In this document: piece after piece, positions 41,601 to 43,305 of the stretch
How positions within the stretch are numbered: position 1 is the stretch's first letter
Layout of the letters: each line of letters begins with the position of its first letter
DNA from: Reclinomonas americana ATCC 50394
Taxonomy: Eukaryota > Jakobida > Jakobea > Jakobida
Assembly: GCA_048213135.1 (NCBI GenBank)
Contig: PS015600.1
Location: 9,972 to 53,276 of the forward strand
Direction: 5' to 3'
Length of the DNA: 43,305 bases
Made by a program: the position numbers and the translations under genes
Notes under the pieces: generated by a model
The model's input: the letters and a program-made list of their open reading frames with translations, nothing else
The model's database searches: none
What the model was told of the DNA's origin: nothing

Positions 41601-43305
41601 CTCGTCGGCCACCTGCAGCGACAAATATGAGCACCGTGGAAACATCAGATCGACACCCCGAAAACACACAAACCACTTGGTCTGGACGGTCGCCGCCCTC
41701 CACGGGCGAAGTGACGGGCTTCTCGCGCACGCGGTTCAAGTCCTCGTGCAGGCCATCCAACAAAAACGCCAGCAACTCTTGCGAGTCGTGTTGCGCATAT
41801 CTATACACACACAAGAGCAGAGTGTGAGTGAGCAAAACGTACGTGCGTTCATGTGCGTGTGAGACACACACGCACCCCGAAAACTGCGGCGCAAACTGCC
41901 CGATGCAGTGTTTGAAGTCGCGAGGAATCACGTACGAGTAGGCACCCTTCCACACCTCGGCCGCCAGCTTGGCGTACGCGATCGCCAACTTGCCGCCCAT
42001 GCCCAGTGGGTTCTGCACGTTGATGTCCTGCACGTGCCTGTAATCGGGGAAGAAGGGGGACAGCGAGAGGTGAGTTGAGAGAAATGGGAAAGTAAGGGGG
42101 AAGGAATGGGAAGGAAAAGGGGGAAGGAAAGGGGGAAGGAAAGGGAAGGGGGAAGGAGAAGAGGGAAGGAGAAGGGGAGAAGGGAAACAGGGAAGGAAAC
42201 GGGGAAGGAAACGGGGAAGGAAAGGGGGAAGGAGAAGGGGGAAAGCGAAGGCAGAAAGGGGAACGAGAGGTTGGGGAAGGCAGAAAGGGGAACGAGAGGT
42301 GAGGTAAAAGAAAGAGGAAACGAATGCGAGGAGAGATGAGTAGAGAAGTGGTAGTGCAGGTCAGATACGAAAAGACGGAAATGGGGTCTGAGACGTGAGA
42401 TGGGAGACAAGGGAGAAGGAGACGAGGCGATTGAGAGAGATGAGAAGCGAGGAGGGCGCAGAGCAGCGACAACTCGAAAGAAAGCAACGAGCCAGAGTCC
42501 ACATGCTGCCAAGGCGTGCCACGCAACTCTCCACGCAGAATGACATCGGTCAGCGGCTGCGTGTGCAGCAGGCACTGCAGACCCGAGTTCATGAAGCAGG
42601 TGTTGCCGAGATTCTGCAGGCCGCACACGCCGGGCACGGCATTTGGTGACGGCACACCACCGCTCGAGTTGTACTCGTAGTTGCGGCTGTATGACGAAGC
42701 TGTGGTGCACAAAGAAGAAGCACATATGAGGAGGGGAAAAAAACAACGCACGGTGAAGCGGGCAGAGTACGACGGCAACGCAACAGCCAGTGCCGGACCA
42801 GTAGCTGGTGGTGCCAGAGGTGGAGCTACCGACGCGGGTGATGCCACCCGAGTAGCCGCTTCCGTACATGCCACCAGCGCTGCTGCCGACCGTGCGTCCA
42901 CCCGAAATCGAGTCCACCGCCGCCACAGCTGAGACCAGCAAACGAAGTCAGCACTCGACAACCCACACAAGAACCCGCCGTCGGTGAGCGCAACTCTTCT
43001 TCTTCTCCTTGACAGTCCACTCGCCGTCGGCGGACTTGGTGTCGAGCACGAGCTTCATGCCACTCTCAATCATGCAGTCGTCCAGCGTGCGGTCCTCGTC
43101 GGAGAGCACCTTGAATGGGTTGTCGGCATGCAGGGACCACACACGCGCCTCCACCTCCTCCTTCACGTCGTACTTTGTGCGCAAGCGCGCCAGCACTGTG
43201 CGGATCTTGTCGTTCTTGGAGAAGCACACCTCCGTGGTGGCCATTGTGTCGGTGCACAGCGCGCACTTCAGGTAGAGCGGGTACACTTCGACTTGCGGCG
43301 TGCCA
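38615..43305 (-). CDS. Ubiquitin carboxyl-terminal hydrolase, USP4/11/15-like, 5' end outside window
   Basis: Sixteen minus-strand exons: 43305-42995, 42928-42785, 42699-42528, 42037-41876, 41800-41674, 41612-41504, 41424-41222, 41154-41051, 40981-40823, 40755-40512, 40450-40251, 40169-40025, 39945-39827, 39376-39065, 39003-38829, 38755-38615. The visible N-terminus ([13 protein letters not shown] to KSADGEW) is the ubiquitin-like domain that follows the DUSP domain in USP4/15. The catalytic core starts [15 protein letters not shown] (Cys box), continues [41 protein letters not shown] and [16 protein letters not shown], has two zinc cysteine pairs (CTTPSC and YCSKC), an acidic and Ala/Pro-rich insert (40260-40560), then [32 protein letters not shown] (catalytic His) and WYKFDDS (catalytic Asp), ending AYVLFYRRR and a Ser/Asp-rich acidic tail. 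It removes ubiquitin from proteins. Cys, His and Asp are all present, so it should be active. Confidence 0.93.
39377..39826 (-). repeat. G/A-rich intron of the ubiquitin protease gene
   Basis: A 450-nt intron of units such as GAGGGGAAGGGAAAGGG on the plus strand (C/T in the sense of the gene). No coding signal. Confidence 0.75.
42038..42527 (-). repeat. G/A-rich intron of the ubiquitin protease gene
   Basis: A 490-nt intron with tandem GGGGGAAGGAAA and GGGGAAGGAAAC units (42110-42240) and a duplicated GGCAGAAAGGGGAACGAGAGG (about 42250-42300), G/A-rich on the plus strand. Confidence 0.75.

Overview
This window is nuclear DNA of a unicellular eukaryote. Nearly every gene is broken by short GT-AG introns (about 50-80 nt, some over 1 kb). 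The protein families are eukaryote-only: Integrator subunit 8, a USP4/11/15-type deubiquitinase, an F-box/actin-related protein, SLX9, a PLAC8 protein and a leucine-rich-repeat dual-specificity phosphatase. DNA is moderately GC-rich and introns are packed with CT/GA, CA/GT and CTT microsatellites. Six runs of N mark assembly gaps. The mix (Integrator, LRR-phosphatase, plant-ARP8-like protein) points to a free-living protist such as an amoebozoan- or apusomonad-like lineage, but sequence reading alone does not name the species. I see no prokaryotic, phage, CRISPR, tRNA or rRNA features.

Layout, left to right. 1-2744: two arrays of EGF-like modules in opposite orientation, separated by a gap. 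2876-6368 (+): a 14-exon gene joining a 2-oxoglutarate/Fe(II) prolyl-hydroxylase-like domain, an F-box and an actin-like domain. 6414-9649 (-): a ribonuclease-inhibitor-type LRR protein. 9722-12159 (+): TruB/Pus4 tRNA pseudouridine-55 synthase. 12199-14633 (-): SLX9-type ribosome biogenesis factor. 14634-16227: no convincing gene, one degenerate dispersed repeat and a gap. 16228-18417 (+): PLAC8 cysteine-rich protein, 5' end missing. 18473-26066 (+): INTS8, 19 exons. 26395-27788 (+): kinesin-light-chain-like TPR protein. 27838-28172 (+): a weak small gene candidate. 28791-38322 (+): LRR plus dual-specificity phosphatase. 38615-43305 (-): USP4/11/15-like ubiquitin protease, 5' end outside the window.

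Genes are extremely close together (39-131 nt between many stops and starts, head-to-head starts 72 nt apart) while introns are long and full of repeats. The most interesting items are the hydroxylase/F-box/ARP fusion (in Dictyostelium and relatives a cytosolic prolyl hydroxylase modifies Skp1, the partner of F-box proteins), a roughly 430-residue insertion just before the catalytic loop of the dual-specificity phosphatase, a recurrent second class of 5' splice sites (GTTNNGT), and copies of a real exon end plus donor site repeated inside the TruB first intron. All gene models were assembled by hand from reading frame, splice consensus and recognised domain motifs; no search was run.
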